Source: DDH964 sp963806685 | Lineage (GTDB): Bacteria > Desulfobacterota > Desulfuromonadia > Desulfuromonadales > DDH964 | NCBI GenBank assembly: GCA_963806685.1 | Contig: CAWDZB010000008.1 | Span: forward strand, 46,259-110,258 | Direction: 5' to 3' | DNA length: 64,000 bases | Made by a program: the position numbers and the translations under genes | Shown here: positions 16,943 through 26,082 of the stretch, piece after piece | Position numbering within the stretch: position 1 is the stretch's first letter | Layout of the letters: every line of letters starts with the position of its first letter | The notes under the pieces: model-generated | Told to the model about the DNA's origin: nothing | The model's input: the letters and a program-made list of their open reading frames with translations, nothing else | The model's database searches: none

Positions 16943-16979
16943 GATTAATTTTTCCGCTTATGGGTCGTCAATGACGACC
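16943..16979 (-). promoter_or_regulatory. Possible pal promoter with a 17-bp palindrome at its -35
   Basis: GGTCGTCA-A-TGACGACC at 16963-16979 is a perfect palindrome in the tolB-pal gap. On the minus strand it supplies TTGACG as a -35, followed after 17 bases by TTAATC (weak -10). It may be an operator or an mRNA hairpin. Confidence 0.3.
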
Positions 16980-17043
16980 GCGGTAGCTCGAATACAGATT
17001 TGCGATTATACAGGAACGACAGGCAAACTCAACAGCCTTGCCC

Positions 17044-18333
17044 TCACCAGCGGGGGGACCAGGCCGGGTGGCTGCTCTCCCCCCCGGGGGGAGAAATGCG
17101 CCGGTTGCCGGTGCCGTCGGCGCGCATGACGTAAATCGCCTTCTGCCCTTCCTGATTGGAGGAGTAGACCAGAAACCGGCCGTCGGGACTCCAGCGGGGG
17201 TGTTCCTTGTTCCCCGGACCGAAGGTCAGGCGCCGTTCGCCGCTGCCGTCGGCGTGGATGGTATAGATATCAAACACCCCCTTTTCCATGCGGCTGAAGG
17301 CGATCAGGTCCCCCTTGGGGTTCCAGGCCGGGGTGGCATTGTATTTCCCGTCCCGCGTCAGCCGGCGGACCGGTCCACCGTCGGCCTCGCCGATGAAGAC
17401 CTGGGGATTCCCCTGGCGGTCGGAGACGAAGGCAAGCTCGCGGCCGTCGGGGCTCCAGGAGGGATCGACATCGATGCCCCAGCTCTGGGTCAGGCGCTTT
17501 TCGATCTTCCCGTTAAGATCGATCTGGTAGAGTTCGGAATTGCCGTCCCGGGTCATGGTCAGGGCAATGGCCTTGCCGTCGCGCCGGTAGCGCGCCGAGG
17601 CGTTCAGTCCGGGACGGGAGGAGATCCGGGCCTCCTGGCCGGAATAGATCTCCTTGCGGTAGAGATCGGGGTTGCCGCGCCGGTAGGAGGTGAAGATCAG
17701 CTCCTTGCCCGACGGCGAAAAATCGGGGTTGAGGATAATCGAACGATGATCGGTGAGACGCAACGGATTGTGCCCGTCGACATCCATCAGGTAGAGCTCC
17801 TTGTGCCCGGAACGATTGTCGACGTAGGCAATGCGCGAATTGAACGGTCCCTCTTCGCCGGTCAGACTCTTGAGGATCTGATCGGCGAAGGCGTGGGCCA
17901 TGCGCCGCACATCCTTGATCCGGCCGACGTAGCGACGCCCGGTCAGCAGGCGGTGGCTGACAACGTCGAACAGTCGCGCCTCCACCACCAACTCCTCGCC
18001 GCGTACCGCGTAGGCGCCCTTGACCACGTCCTGGGCGCCGAGCATCCGCCATTGGCCGAAATCGACGTCGATGCTCACCAGGCCGAGCTTGCCCGCGTCG
18101 CCGAGAAAAGCCGCCGGATTGACCATGGCGAAGAGCCCCGACAGGTCGAGGTCCCCGTTCAGGGTGCGATCGAATTCGGCGGCGACCTCCGGCCGCGCCT
18201 GGTCGAGAGGGAGGAAGGTGGTGACTGCCAGCGGTATCGCCTGTTGGCCGGGGGCGCGCACCTCTATTTCGGCGCGGACCGCGGCCGGCCAGCAGAGCGC
18301 CAGCAGGATGATCAGCAAAACAACAGGGCGCAT
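17044..18333 (-). CDS. tolB: Tol-Pal system beta-propeller protein TolB
   Basis: 429 aa. A cleavable signal (VVLLIILLALCWPAAVRA) is followed by the TolB N-terminal domain and a six-bladed propeller. Repeated motifs of the form N-P-x-W-S-P-D-G are visible: ILNPDFSPSGKELIFTS, DVDPSWSPDGRELAFVS, NATPAWNPKGDLIAFS, EHPRWSPDGRFLVYSS, SHPAWSPRW at the end. Periplasmic partner of Pal and TolA. A GTG at 18339 overlaps the tolA stop, but the ATG at 18333 fits GGAG five bases upstream better. Usual length for the family. Confidence 0.95.
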   Translation of the reverse strand: MRPVVLLIILLALCWPAAVRAEIEVRAPGQQAIPLAVTTFLPLDQARPEVAAEFDRTLNGDLDLSGLFAMVNPAAFLGDAGKLGLVSIDVDFGQWRMLGAQDVVKGAYAVRGEELVVEARLFDVVSHRLLTGRRYVGRIKDVRRMAHAFADQILKSLTGEEGPFNSRIAYVDNRSGHKELYLMDVDGHNPLRLTDHRSIILNPDFSPSGKELIFTSYRRGNPDLYRKEIYSGQEARISSRPGLNASARYRRDGKAIALTMTRDGNSELYQIDLNGKIEKRLTQSWGIDVDPSWSPDGRELAFVSDRQGNPQVFIGEADGGPVRRLTRDGKYNATPAWNPKGDLIAFSRMEKGVFDIYTIHADGSGERRLTFGPGNKEHPRWSPDGRFLVYSSNQEGQKAIYVMRADGTGNRRISPPGGESSHPAWSPRW

Positions 18334-18335
18334 GT

Positions 18336-19166
18336 TCACTCCAGAAGGTCCTTCAGGTTGAAGACAATTTCCTCGTCGATGAGGCGGCCAGGCGCGAAGG
18401 GAAGCTGCTTGTCGAGCAGCACCGCCCGCTTCACCGAGTCGTCGAAGGCCGGGTCGCCGGAGGATTTCTCCATCTTGTAGTCGAGCAGGTTCCCCTTGGC
18501 ATCGTAGCGGACCGTTACCCGGGCCTCCAGCTCACGACTCCCCACCTGGTACTTGGACAGCCGCCAGTTGGCCTTGAAAAATGCCTGCAGCCAGGCGCGC
18601 TGCTCGACCCCGGCCTGGTCCCCCTTCCCTTCGAGCATCCCTACCGGGGCCGCCGACGGGTTGGCAGCCGTCCGGGTATCGTCCCTTGCCAACGCCGCCA
18701 GCTTCGCCTTTAATTCGTCCAATTCCTGCTGCCGGTGCTTCTGTTGCTGCATCGCCTCGATCTTCTTCAGGGTATCCTGGTAGCTCGCGGCCGGGGCAGG
18801 TTTGGACGGTTTCGGCTTCGCGGGCTTTGCCACCGGCGGGGCGGTCTTGAGCGGCGCCCTGACCTTCGGCTTGGGGGGGGGCGGCGCCGGTTTGGGTTCG
18901 CTCCGCGCCACCTCTTTCTTGGCGGCCGGTTTCTCCTTGACCGGCTCCGGCCGGGCATCGGGGCGACCGGCCTGGGGACGGGCGACCGGCAGGTTGACCA
19001 GGTCGACGAAATAAACCGGTTGCGGCGTACCGAAGCGCGGCAGGATCATCCCGGAAAAGACCAGCAGGACCGCCAGGTGCAGCCCCAGGGAGGCCAGGAC
19101 CATCCGTCCCAGCTTCACCTCGGGACGCCCTGCCACTCCCTGCTTGAGTCTGCGGTTGCCATTCAT
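18336..19166 (-). CDS. tolA: TolA-like/TonB-C energy transducer
   Basis: 276 aa. One N-terminal membrane helix (MVLASLGLHLAVLLVFSGMIL), a long proline/lysine/alanine spacer that can cross the periplasm (PKPAPPPPKPKVRAPLKT and similar), a short coiled coil (KIEAMQQQKHRQQELDELKAKL), and a C-terminal TonB/TolA-type domain with RVTVRYDAKGNLLDYKMEKSSGD and FDDSVKRAVLLDKQLPFAP. It links the TolQR motor to TolB-Pal. The frame also allows a TTG at 19190 overlapping tolR; the ATG at 19166 is a cautious choice and the ribosome site is weak for both. Confidence 0.88.
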   Translation of the reverse strand: MNGNRRLKQGVAGRPEVKLGRMVLASLGLHLAVLLVFSGMILPRFGTPQPVYFVDLVNLPVARPQAGRPDARPEPVKEKPAAKKEVARSEPKPAPPPPKPKVRAPLKTAPPVAKPAKPKPSKPAPAASYQDTLKKIEAMQQQKHRQQELDELKAKLAALARDDTRTAANPSAAPVGMLEGKGDQAGVEQRAWLQAFFKANWRLSKYQVGSRELEARVTVRYDAKGNLLDYKMEKSSGDPAFDDSVKRAVLLDKQLPFAPGRLIDEEIVFNLKDLLE

Positions 19167-19186
19167 TCCGGTCCGATCCGTCCCCT

Positions 19187-19608
<422 letters not shown>

Positions 19609-19609
<1 letters not shown>

Positions 19610-20280
19610 CAGCCCCTCCGCGCCATGCGCTGGACGATGTTCAGGAACTCCTGGCAGAAGTTGTCCATCTCGCCGGTCAGGACGTTGACCTTGTTGAGGA
19701 AGTGGTTGTAGCCCATGACCGCCGGGATCGCCGCCACCAGGCCGATGGCGGTCGCCACCAGCGCCTCGGAGATCCCCGGGGCGACCACCGCCAGCGAGGC
19801 GCTGCCGGTTTTGCCGATGCCGTGAAAGGCGTCCATGATCCCCCAGACAGTGCCGAACAGGCCGATGAAGGGGGCGGTCGAGCCGGTGGTGGCGAGGAAG
19901 GTGAGGAACTTCTCGAGGCGATGGACTTCCTGGGTGGTGGCGCGGCGCAGGGCGCGGGCGACGTTTTCCGAAGTACCGAGATCGCCGCTGAAGCCGCCCT
20001 CATCCTCCCCTTCGTGGTGGCGCTGCCCCTTGAGCAGTTCCTGGTAGCCGTCGCGAAACAGGACCGTCAGGGGGGAATGGGCGTAATCCCTGAGGCCGTG
20101 GAAGATGGCGTCGAAGCGCTTCTTGGCCCAGAAGAAATCGAGAAAACGCTCCGAATCCCGGGTGGCGCGGTGGATGGTGCGGAATTTGAGGAAGATGATG
20201 GCCCAGGAAACCACCGAAAAATAGACCAGAACCAGCAGGACCAGCTTGACCACCGGACCCGCTCCAAGTACCAGTTCCAA
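19609..20280 (-). CDS. tolQ: Motor protein TolQ (MotA/ExbB family)
   Basis: 223 aa. N-terminal helix (VVKLVLLVLVYFSVVSWAIIFL), a cytoplasmic stretch, and two C-terminal helices with the conserved FLATTGSTAPFIGLFGTVWGIM and ALVATAIGLVAAIPAVMGYN. It forms the inner-membrane proton channel with TolR. The start is a TTG at 20280 with AAGGAGGAATCTC in front; no better start exists downstream before the first helix. First gene of tolQRAB-pal-cpoB. Confidence 0.95.
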
Positions 20281-20315
20281 GAGATTCCTCCTTCGGACAT
20301 TGGGGTGTGACCGCG

Positions 20316-20344
20316 ATTATCGGCCATCGCCTTCGGCAAGTCAA
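20316..20344 (-). promoter_or_regulatory. Promoter of the tol-pal operon
   Basis: On the minus strand TTGACT (20339-20344), a 17-base spacer, then GATAAT (20316-20321). It lies about 35 bases upstream of tolQ in the gap divergent from ilvA. A good sigma-70 match. Confidence 0.7.
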
Positions 20345-20447
20345 CGCCCTAACCGGATCCTAACCCATCCCGGCCCGATGACCGCTGCCCGGCTTGCCAA
20401 GTGTTTTCCCGCGGTTAGTCTTAATACCAAATCCGCCGGAGGCGACC

Positions 20448-21656
20448 ATGCTCGAGCTCAAAATGATCCGCGATGCCGCCCGGACCCTGGGGGAACGGGT
20501 GCGCCGCACCGAACTAATCCCCTCCCATTACTTCTCTGAACGCCTCGGCCTCCCGCTCTGGTTCAAGTGCGAAAATCTGCAGCGAACCGGCTCCTTCAAG
20601 CTGCGCGGCGCCAGCAACTTTCTCCTCCACCAGAACCCCGCTGTCCTCGCCCGCGGGGTGATCACCGCCTCGGCCGGCAATCATGCCCAGGGGCTGGCCT
20701 GCGCGGCTACCGCCGCCGGCATCCCGTCGCTAGTGGTGATGCCGGAGAACACGCCGCTGGCCAAGGTCCTCGCCACCCGCAGCTACGGCGCGGAGATCGT
20801 CCTTTACGGCGCCGGTTTCGACGAGGCCGCGGCCCGCGCTCGAGAGCTGCAGGCCAAGCGCGACCTGCTCTTTGTCCCGGCCTTCGACCACCCGCTGGTG
20901 ATCGCCGGCCAGGGTACCATCGCCCTGGAGATTCTCGACCAGCTGCCGGAGGCGGAAACCCTGGTGGTGCCGATCGGCGGCGGCGGGCTGATTGCCGGGA
21001 TCGCCAGCGCCGCCAAGGCCCTGTCCCCCGGCATCCGCATCGTCGGTGTACAGGCTGCCGGTGCCCCCTCGGCCCTGCTCGCCCGCCACAAGGGGGAGCC
21101 GGTAACCCTCCCCGCTGCCCGCTCGCTGGCCGACGGCATTGTCGTCAAGCGCCTCGGCGAGCTGACCTTCCCGCTCATCGAGGAGTTGGTCGACGAGCTG
21201 GTCACGGTGGAGGAGGAGGAAATCGCCCAGGCCATCGTCAGCCTGCTGGAAAAGGCCAAGCTGGTCGTCGAGGGCGCCGGCGCGGTGACCCTGGCGGCGC
21301 TGCTCTACGGCCGCCGGCCCCTGCCCCGCGGCAAAACCGTCTGCGTCCTCTCCGGCGGCAACCTCGACGTCCAGACCCTGGCCAAGGTGGTGGAGCGGGG
21401 GATGCTGGCCGAGGGACGGTTTCTCAAGGTGCGCGTCGAGCTGCAGGACATCCCCGGGGCGCTGGCGGGCCTGGCGACCTTGCTCGCCCGGCTCGGGGCC
21501 AACATCCTGCACGTCAGTCACGACCGGCGCAGCAGCGAGGTGCCGCTGGGACGCACCGAGGTCCGGCTGGAGTTGGAAACCCGCGGGCCGGAACATATCC
21601 GCGACATCCTCAAGGCGCTGCCGGCGGCCGGCTACGGTGCCGTGCCGGAGCGCTGA
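20448..21656 (+). CDS. ilvA: Threonine ammonia-lyase with C-terminal ACT domain
   Basis: 402 aa. Fold-type II PLP enzyme: the PLP lysine is in GSFKLRGASNFLL (about residue 58), with SAGNHAQGLA and the phosphate-binding GGGGLIAG. The C-terminal 75 residues are an ACT domain (VRVELQDIPGALAGLATLLARLGANILHV). It deaminates threonine to 2-oxobutanoate, the first step of isoleucine synthesis. The single ACT domain indicates the shorter class rather than E. coli IlvA with two. The frame opens at 20394; the ATG at 20448 follows CCGGAGGCGACC. A three-base gap leads into the TraB-like gene. Confidence 0.93.
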   Translation: MLELKMIRDAARTLGERVRRTELIPSHYFSERLGLPLWFKCENLQRTGSFKLRGASNFLLHQNPAVLARGVITASAGNHAQGLACAATAAGIPSLVVMPENTPLAKVLATRSYGAEIVLYGAGFDEAAARARELQAKRDLLFVPAFDHPLVIAGQGTIALEILDQLPEAETLVVPIGGGGLIAGIASAAKALSPGIRIVGVQAAGAPSALLARHKGEPVTLPAARSLADGIVVKRLGELTFPLIEELVDELVTVEEEEIAQAIVSLLEKAKLVVEGAGAVTLAALLYGRRPLPRGKTVCVLSGGNLDVQTLAKVVERGMLAEGRFLKVRVELQDIPGALAGLATLLARLGANILHVSHDRRSSEVPLGRTEVRLELETRGPEHIRDILKALPAAGYGAVPER

Positions 21657-21659
21657 AGG

Positions 21660-22370
21660 GTGGCTGCGGGCCGTCTAGTGCTGATCGGGACCGTGCACCG
21701 CGACCCCGGGGGGGAGGCAGGCCTCGCCCGGCTGCTGGAGGAGTTGCGCCCCGCCATTCTGACCCTGGAGATGAGCCCCGCCGCGGTTCATTTCCGCCAG
21801 ACCCGCGGGGTGGAATTGGGCCGGCGGCTTGACGGGATCCTCGGGCGCCTGGCCGCCGAAGAGCATTGCTCCCGGACTGAACTGGAACGCCACCCGGCGG
21901 TTGTCGGCATCCGCCGGCTGCTCGCCCTCCCCTACGAATACCGGGTCGCCACCACCTTTGCCCAAAACGCCCGAATTCCCCTCGATCTTATCGACCTTGA
22001 CGAAATTGCCCGGCGCAAACTGCGCCGGGTGGAGAAGGAACTGGTCACCTGCCGCAACCTGCGCACCCTGCTGCACCTGGAAAGCGCCGACGCGGCAGTG
22101 CAGGAGGACTACCCCCTGGCCCGGGCGCTGATAACCGGCACGCCCCTGCCGCAGGTGGTCGGGGATTTTATCGCCCGGCGCCGGGGCGAGGAAAGAATCG
22201 GCCGCCGTGATGCGCTGATGGCTGCCGCCTTGCGCCGCCTGCGGGAGGAGCAACCGGCGGCCTGCCTGGTTCACATCGGCGGTTGGGTGCACCTGATCGA
22301 CGATCCACTGGGGGAAACCCTCTACAGCCGGCTGCGGGACCTGAGACCGGAACGGCTGCTGGCGTGTTAG
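21660..22370 (+). CDS. TraB/PrgY-like domain protein of unknown role
   Basis: 236 aa. It opens LVLIGTVHRDPGG and later has ILTLEMSP, RVATTFAQNARIPLDLIDLDE and a terminal VHIGGWVHLIDD. The GTVH start, acidic residues after beta strands, and late H-x-GG-x-x-H are hallmarks of the TraB/Tiki/EreA-ChaN-like superfamily, in which His and Glu residues form a putative metal or peptidase site. No membrane segment. Translation starts at a GTG three bases after ilvA, so co-expression is likely, yet no link to isoleucine synthesis is known. Its 3' end overlaps the convergent transferase gene by four bases. Confidence 0.6.
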   Translation: MAAGRLVLIGTVHRDPGGEAGLARLLEELRPAILTLEMSPAAVHFRQTRGVELGRRLDGILGRLAAEEHCSRTELERHPAVVGIRRLLALPYEYRVATTFAQNARIPLDLIDLDEIARRKLRRVEKELVTCRNLRTLLHLESADAAVQEDYPLARALITGTPLPQVVGDFIARRRGEERIGRRDALMAAALRRLREEQPAACLVHIGGWVHLIDDPLGETLYSRLRDLRPERLLAC

Positions 22371-23059
22371 AAAACTACAGGAAGGAGATGGGCCAGCCGG
22401 CGGCGGGCGAAGGCGGCGCTGGCCGAGGCGGGGGAGCGCCTGAGCAGGGCGAGCAGGGAGGAGAAGTCGTCGACATCCTCCCAGGGGGTGAGTTCCCGCC
22501 AGCTCAGGCCCGCCTCGGCGGCCCGGCGGCGGGTGCGGGCGAGAACTTCGGGGGTACTCCAGGGGATGTCGGCAAAGAGCTGCGGCAGAGGTCGGTTGAA
22601 GCCGATCAGGACGTAGCCACCGTCGGTGGCCGGCGCCGTTACGACATCCACCCCGTTAAGGGCTCGGAATGCCTCGTCGACCAGCCCCAGCGGGAGGTCG
22701 GGGGCGTCCGAGCCGACCAGCAGCACCGGCCCGCCGGCGGCGAGCAGCGCGGCGGCGATTCGCTGCAGGCGATCGCCGAGGTCACCCTCCCCTTGGGGAA
22801 GAAGCGGCAGCTGCGGGAAGCGGTCGCGGAAATAGGCCTCGGCGCCGGCATAGGCCAGGGTCACCGGCCACGGCCCGGCAGCCAGCCGGGCAACGGTCTC
22901 CTCCTGGGCAACGGCATAGAAAGCCGCGGCCTCGGCCTCCGTCAGAGGCGGGCAGAGGCGGGTCTTGACCCCACCCGGAAGCGGCTGCTTGACGAAAATC
23001 CCCACCCGGCCGCCGGCGGTCCTCTCCTCTGCCCCTGACGCCAACGATTTATCCACCAT
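22367..23059 (-). CDS. DUF2064/TIGR04282-type glycosyltransferase-like protein
   Basis: 230 aa. GT-A-like fold: the N-terminal GIFVKQPLPGGVKTRLCPPLT is the conserved nucleotide-sugar binding start, followed by VLLVGSDAPDLPLGLVDEAF with the acidic motif, and APATDGGYVLIGF. The family is often annotated in connection with arsenosugar or radical SAM/selenium clusters, but its reaction is not settled. The frame extends to a GTG at 23077; I use the ATG at 23059. The region 23048-23078 consists of DnaA-box-like sequence which overlaps the start. No arsenic genes are nearby. Confidence 0.75.
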   Translation of the reverse strand: MVDKSLASGAEERTAGGRVGIFVKQPLPGGVKTRLCPPLTEAEAAAFYAVAQEETVARLAAGPWPVTLAYAGAEAYFRDRFPQLPLLPQGEGDLGDRLQRIAAALLAAGGPVLLVGSDAPDLPLGLVDEAFRALNGVDVVTAPATDGGYVLIGFNRPLPQLFADIPWSTPEVLARTRRRAAEAGLSWRELTPWEDVDDFSSLLALLRRSPASASAAFARRRLAHLLPVVF

Positions 23060-23078
23060 TTCCACAGCCTTATCCACA
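23048..23078. repeat. Triple DnaA-box-like element at the start of the DUF2064 gene
   Basis: Three TCCAC cores: TTATCCACC, TTTCCACAG and TTATCCACA (23070-23078, a perfect DnaA box). On the minus strand the GTGGA words are spaced 12 and 9 bases apart. The same arrangement with nearly the same sequence occurs at the start of polX (31489-31520). Confidence 0.55.
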
Positions 23079-23084
23079 ACCCGG

Positions 23085-23861
23085 TTAGCGGGTCATGCTC
23101 TCCACCAGGGCATAGGCCGAATGGTTGTGGATCGATTCGAAATTCTCGCACTCGACACGGAACCAGGTGATCGCCGCCACCGCCGTGAGCCTCTCGGTCA
23201 CCGCGCGGACGATGTCCTCGACGAACATTGGGTGGTCGTAGGCCTGCTCGGTGACCGCCTTTTCGTCCTCGCGCTTGAGCAGGGCGTAGACCGGGGCGCT
23301 GGCGCAATCCTCCAGCCAGGCGACCAGCTCTTCGATCCAGACGTGGCCGGTGTAGCGGATCTCGACGCTGAGCAGGCTGCGCTGGTTGTGGGCACCGCGG
23401 GCACTGATCTCCCGGGAGCAGGGGCAGAGGGAGGTCACCGGGACGCTGACGCCAAGGATGAAATCGCTTTCCTCGCCGAGGGTACCGGCCATCCGGCACT
23501 GGTATTCCATCAGGCTGCGCGCTCCGGAAACCGGGGCCTGCTTTTCGATGAAGTAGGGGAAATCGAGCTCCAGGTGGGCGCGGCTGGCCTCGAGGCGGCT
23601 CTTCATCTCCCGCAGGATGACATCCATGCTGTCGATGCTGATCTCGCCGTGGTAGAGGTTGAGGATCTCGATGAAGCGGCTCATGTGCGTCCCCTTGAAG
23701 TGGTGGGGAAGATCGACGTACATGTTGACGCGCGCCACGGTGTGCTGCTGGGCCTTGCTGCGGTCGTGGACCACGATCGGGTAGCGGATGTTCTTCACCC
23801 CCACCTTGTCGATGGGAATGTTGCGGGTGTCGCGAGTTTTCTGCAGGTCGGGCATGGACAT
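23085..23861 (-). CDS. folE2: GTP cyclohydrolase FolE2 (type IB)
   Basis: 258 aa, usual FolE2 length. It contains KVGVKNIRYPIVV, VDLPHHFKGTHMSRFIEIL, the active-site cysteine region SLCPCSREIS and the terminal FESIHNHSAYA. FolE2 turns GTP into 7,8-dihydroneopterin triphosphate, used for folate and for queuosine. It works with Mn or Fe and replaces FolE under zinc limitation in many bacteria. The start at 23861 has AAGGA seven bases away. queC lies ten bases upstream, so this gene may serve queuosine as well as folate. Confidence 0.93.
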   Translation of the reverse strand: MSMPDLQKTRDTRNIPIDKVGVKNIRYPIVVHDRSKAQQHTVARVNMYVDLPHHFKGTHMSRFIEILNLYHGEISIDSMDVILREMKSRLEASRAHLELDFPYFIEKQAPVSGARSLMEYQCRMAGTLGEESDFILGVSVPVTSLCPCSREISARGAHNQRSLLSVEIRYTGHVWIEELVAWLEDCASAPVYALLKREDEKAVTEQAYDHPMFVEDIVRAVTERLTAVAAITWFRVECENFESIHNHSAYALVESMTR

Positions 23862-23871
23862 GGGCTTTTCC

Positions 23872-24552
23872 TTATGGTTTGGCGTAGCGGACCGGGTCGT
23901 CGACGCCGACCTCGGCAAACCCCTTCAGCCGCAACCGGCAGGAATCGCAGGCGCCGCAGGCCAGCCCCTCCGGGGTCGGGTCGTAGCAGGAATGGGTCAG
24001 GGCATAGTCGACGCCGAGAGCCAGACCCTGGCGGATGATCTGCGCCTTGGTGAGGTCGATGAGCGGGGTGTGAATGCGGTAATGCCCCTCCCCTTCGACC
24101 CCGGCGCGGGTCGCCAGGTTGGCCATTGTCTCATAGGCAGCGATGTATTCCGGGCGGCAGTCGGGATAGCCCGAATAGTCGAGGGCATTGACGCCGATGA
24201 AGATGTCGAAGGCCCCGAGGACCTCGGCCCAGCCGAGGGCGAAGGAGAGGAAGATGGTGTTGCGCGCCGGCACGTAGGTCACCGGAATCTCCCCTGCCTT
24301 TACCCCGTCCTTGGGGACCGCGAGGTCGCTGGTCAGGGCGCTGCCGCCGACCTGCCGCAGGTCGAAGTCGACCACCAGGTGCTCGACCGCCCCGATCCGC
24401 GGCGCGTACTCCCGGGCCTTCTGCAGCTCCACCGCGTGACGCTGGCCGTAGGCGAAGCTGATGGCATGGGGGGCGAACCCCTGGTCGCGGGCGATCGCCA
24501 TACAGGTCGTCGAATCGAGCCCGCCGCTGTAAAGGACTACGGCCTTTTTCAT
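23872..24552 (-). CDS. queC: 7-cyano-7-deazaguanine synthase QueC
   Basis: 226 aa. The P-loop-like ATP motif is LYSGGLDSTTCMA near residue 8. VGVNALDYSGYPDCRPE and the zinc-binding end with CYDP, CGACDSCRLRLKGF are QueC hallmarks. The enzyme makes preQ0, precursor of queuosine in tRNA, from carboxydeazaguanine with ATP and ammonia. It lies between pyk and folE2, same strand, short gaps. queD and queE are not in the window. Confidence 0.95.
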   Translation of the reverse strand: MKKAVVLYSGGLDSTTCMAIARDQGFAPHAISFAYGQRHAVELQKAREYAPRIGAVEHLVVDFDLRQVGGSALTSDLAVPKDGVKAGEIPVTYVPARNTIFLSFALGWAEVLGAFDIFIGVNALDYSGYPDCRPEYIAAYETMANLATRAGVEGEGHYRIHTPLIDLTKAQIIRQGLALGVDYALTHSCYDPTPEGLACGACDSCRLRLKGFAEVGVDDPVRYAKP

Positions 24553-24564
24553 CTTTGCCCCTTG

Positions 24565-26013
24565 TCAGTGAACTTCGTAAAAATCGCCGGTTCCCAGCCG
24601 GTGGACCTTGAGCAGGTTGGTCGTCCCGGGAGCGGAAACCGGGCTGCCCATGGTGATCACCACGACCTCCCCCTTCTTCAGCACCCCGGCGGCGAGGACC
24701 GCCTCCTCCACCGAGCGGATCTGGGTCTCGGTGTCGCCGGCGATGTCGACCCGGATCGAGCGCACCCCGGCGTAGAGGGCGAGGCGCCGACGCACCGCCT
24801 GGGACGGAGTGACGGCGTAGATCGGCATGTCCGGACGGTATTTGGCAACCAGGGCTGGGGTGCTGCCAGTCTGGGTAAAGGCGAGGATGGCGGTGGCGCC
24901 GACGTTCTCCGCCACCCGGCAGGCAGCCTGGCCGATCGCCTCGGGGAGGCGCCGGTAGCCGAGAACCTCGGGAATCGGATGGAAGACCTTGGCCTTCAAC
25001 GCCGGGTCCCCCTCGATGTCCTCGGCCACCCGGACCATCAGCGAAACCGCCTCCACCGGGTAGCGCCCGGAGGCGGTCTCGGCCGAGAGCATCACGGCGT
25101 CGGTGCCGTCGAGGATGGCGTTGGCCACGTCGGAGGTCTCGGCGCGGGTCGGCCGCGGATGATCGATCATGCTCTCCAGCATCTGGGTTGCAGTGATCAC
25201 CGGCTTGCCGGCCTCGTTGCACTTGCGGATGATGCGCTTCTGGATCAGCGGCACCTTTTCCGGGCGCATCTCCACGCCGAGGTCGCCACGCGCCACCATG
25301 ATGCCGTCGGAAGCCTCGAGGATGGCGTCGAAGTCGGCGACCGCTTCGGGCTTCTCGATCTTGGCGATTACCTGGAGAGGCGATTTTTCGCGCAGCAGCA
25401 GTTCCTTGAGTTCCAGCACGTCGCTGGCGCTGCGCACGAAAGAGAGAGCCAGGTAGTCGATCTCCTGGCCCAGACAGAAGTCCAGGTCCTCGCGGTCCTT
25501 GGTGGTCATGGCCGGCGCCGAGACCGCTACCCCTGGAAGGTTGATTCCCTTGCGGTCCTTGAGCAGACCGCCGACCACCACCCGGCAGCGCACCTCGCTG
25601 CCGGCGCTGCGAAGCACCTCGAATTCCAGAAGCCCGTCGTCGAGCAGGATGCGGTCCCCGGATTGCACATCGCCGGGGAGCTCGCGATAGGTGGTGGGGA
25701 TCAGCCCGTCGCTGCCGAGCACCTCACGAGTAGTGATCGTCACCTCCTGGCCAGCGGCCAGTTCCATGGCACCGCCCGCCATCCGCCCGGTGCGAATCTT
25801 CGGCCCCTGCAGGTCGGCGAGGATCGCCACCGCCCGGCGCCGGCGCCGGGAGAGATCGCGGATGCGCTGGATCAGCAGTTCCTTGGTAGCCAGCTCGCCG
25901 TGACTGAAGTTGAGGCGAAAGACATCGGCCCCGGCCTCCATCAGAGCCAGCAGGCCGGCCTCGGATTCGCAGGCGGGGCCGACGGTGGCGACGATCTTGG
26001 TACGACGGAACAT
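24565..26013 (-). CDS. pyk: Pyruvate kinase
   Basis: 482 aa, normal length. It starts MFRRTKIVATVGPACESE, with VFRLNFSHG, the substrate/metal region ILADLQGPKIRTGRM, MVARGDLGVEM and ITATQMLESM. It converts phosphoenolpyruvate and ADP to pyruvate and ATP, the last glycolytic step. It begins 12 bases upstream of queC and is preceded by a strong T-run terminator, so the likely unit is pyk-queC-folE2-(DUF2064). Its own promoter must lie in the short region near 26014-26030 or overlap the terminator; I cannot define it. Confidence 0.96.
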   Translation of the reverse strand: MFRRTKIVATVGPACESEAGLLALMEAGADVFRLNFSHGELATKELLIQRIRDLSRRRRRAVAILADLQGPKIRTGRMAGGAMELAAGQEVTITTREVLGSDGLIPTTYRELPGDVQSGDRILLDDGLLEFEVLRSAGSEVRCRVVVGGLLKDRKGINLPGVAVSAPAMTTKDREDLDFCLGQEIDYLALSFVRSASDVLELKELLLREKSPLQVIAKIEKPEAVADFDAILEASDGIMVARGDLGVEMRPEKVPLIQKRIIRKCNEAGKPVITATQMLESMIDHPRPTRAETSDVANAILDGTDAVMLSAETASGRYPVEAVSLMVRVAEDIEGDPALKAKVFHPIPEVLGYRRLPEAIGQAACRVAENVGATAILAFTQTGSTPALVAKYRPDMPIYAVTPSQAVRRRLALYAGVRSIRVDIAGDTETQIRSVEEAVLAAGVLKKGEVVVITMGSPVSAPGTTNLLKVHRLGTGDFYEVH

Positions 26014-26024
26014 GGCGACTCCAT

Positions 26025-26055
26025 AAAAAACGGCCCTCCCGGCACGGGGGAGGGC
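26025..26055 (-). terminator. Rho-independent terminator after the diheme cytochrome gene
   Basis: On the minus strand an 8-bp GCCCTCCC/GGGAGGGC stem (26048-26055 with 26033-26040) is followed by a T6 run (26025-26030). It separates the cytochrome gene from pyk. Confidence 0.8.
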
Positions 26056-26082
26056 GGTGATTACGCTCTGGGAGCGGGGTTG

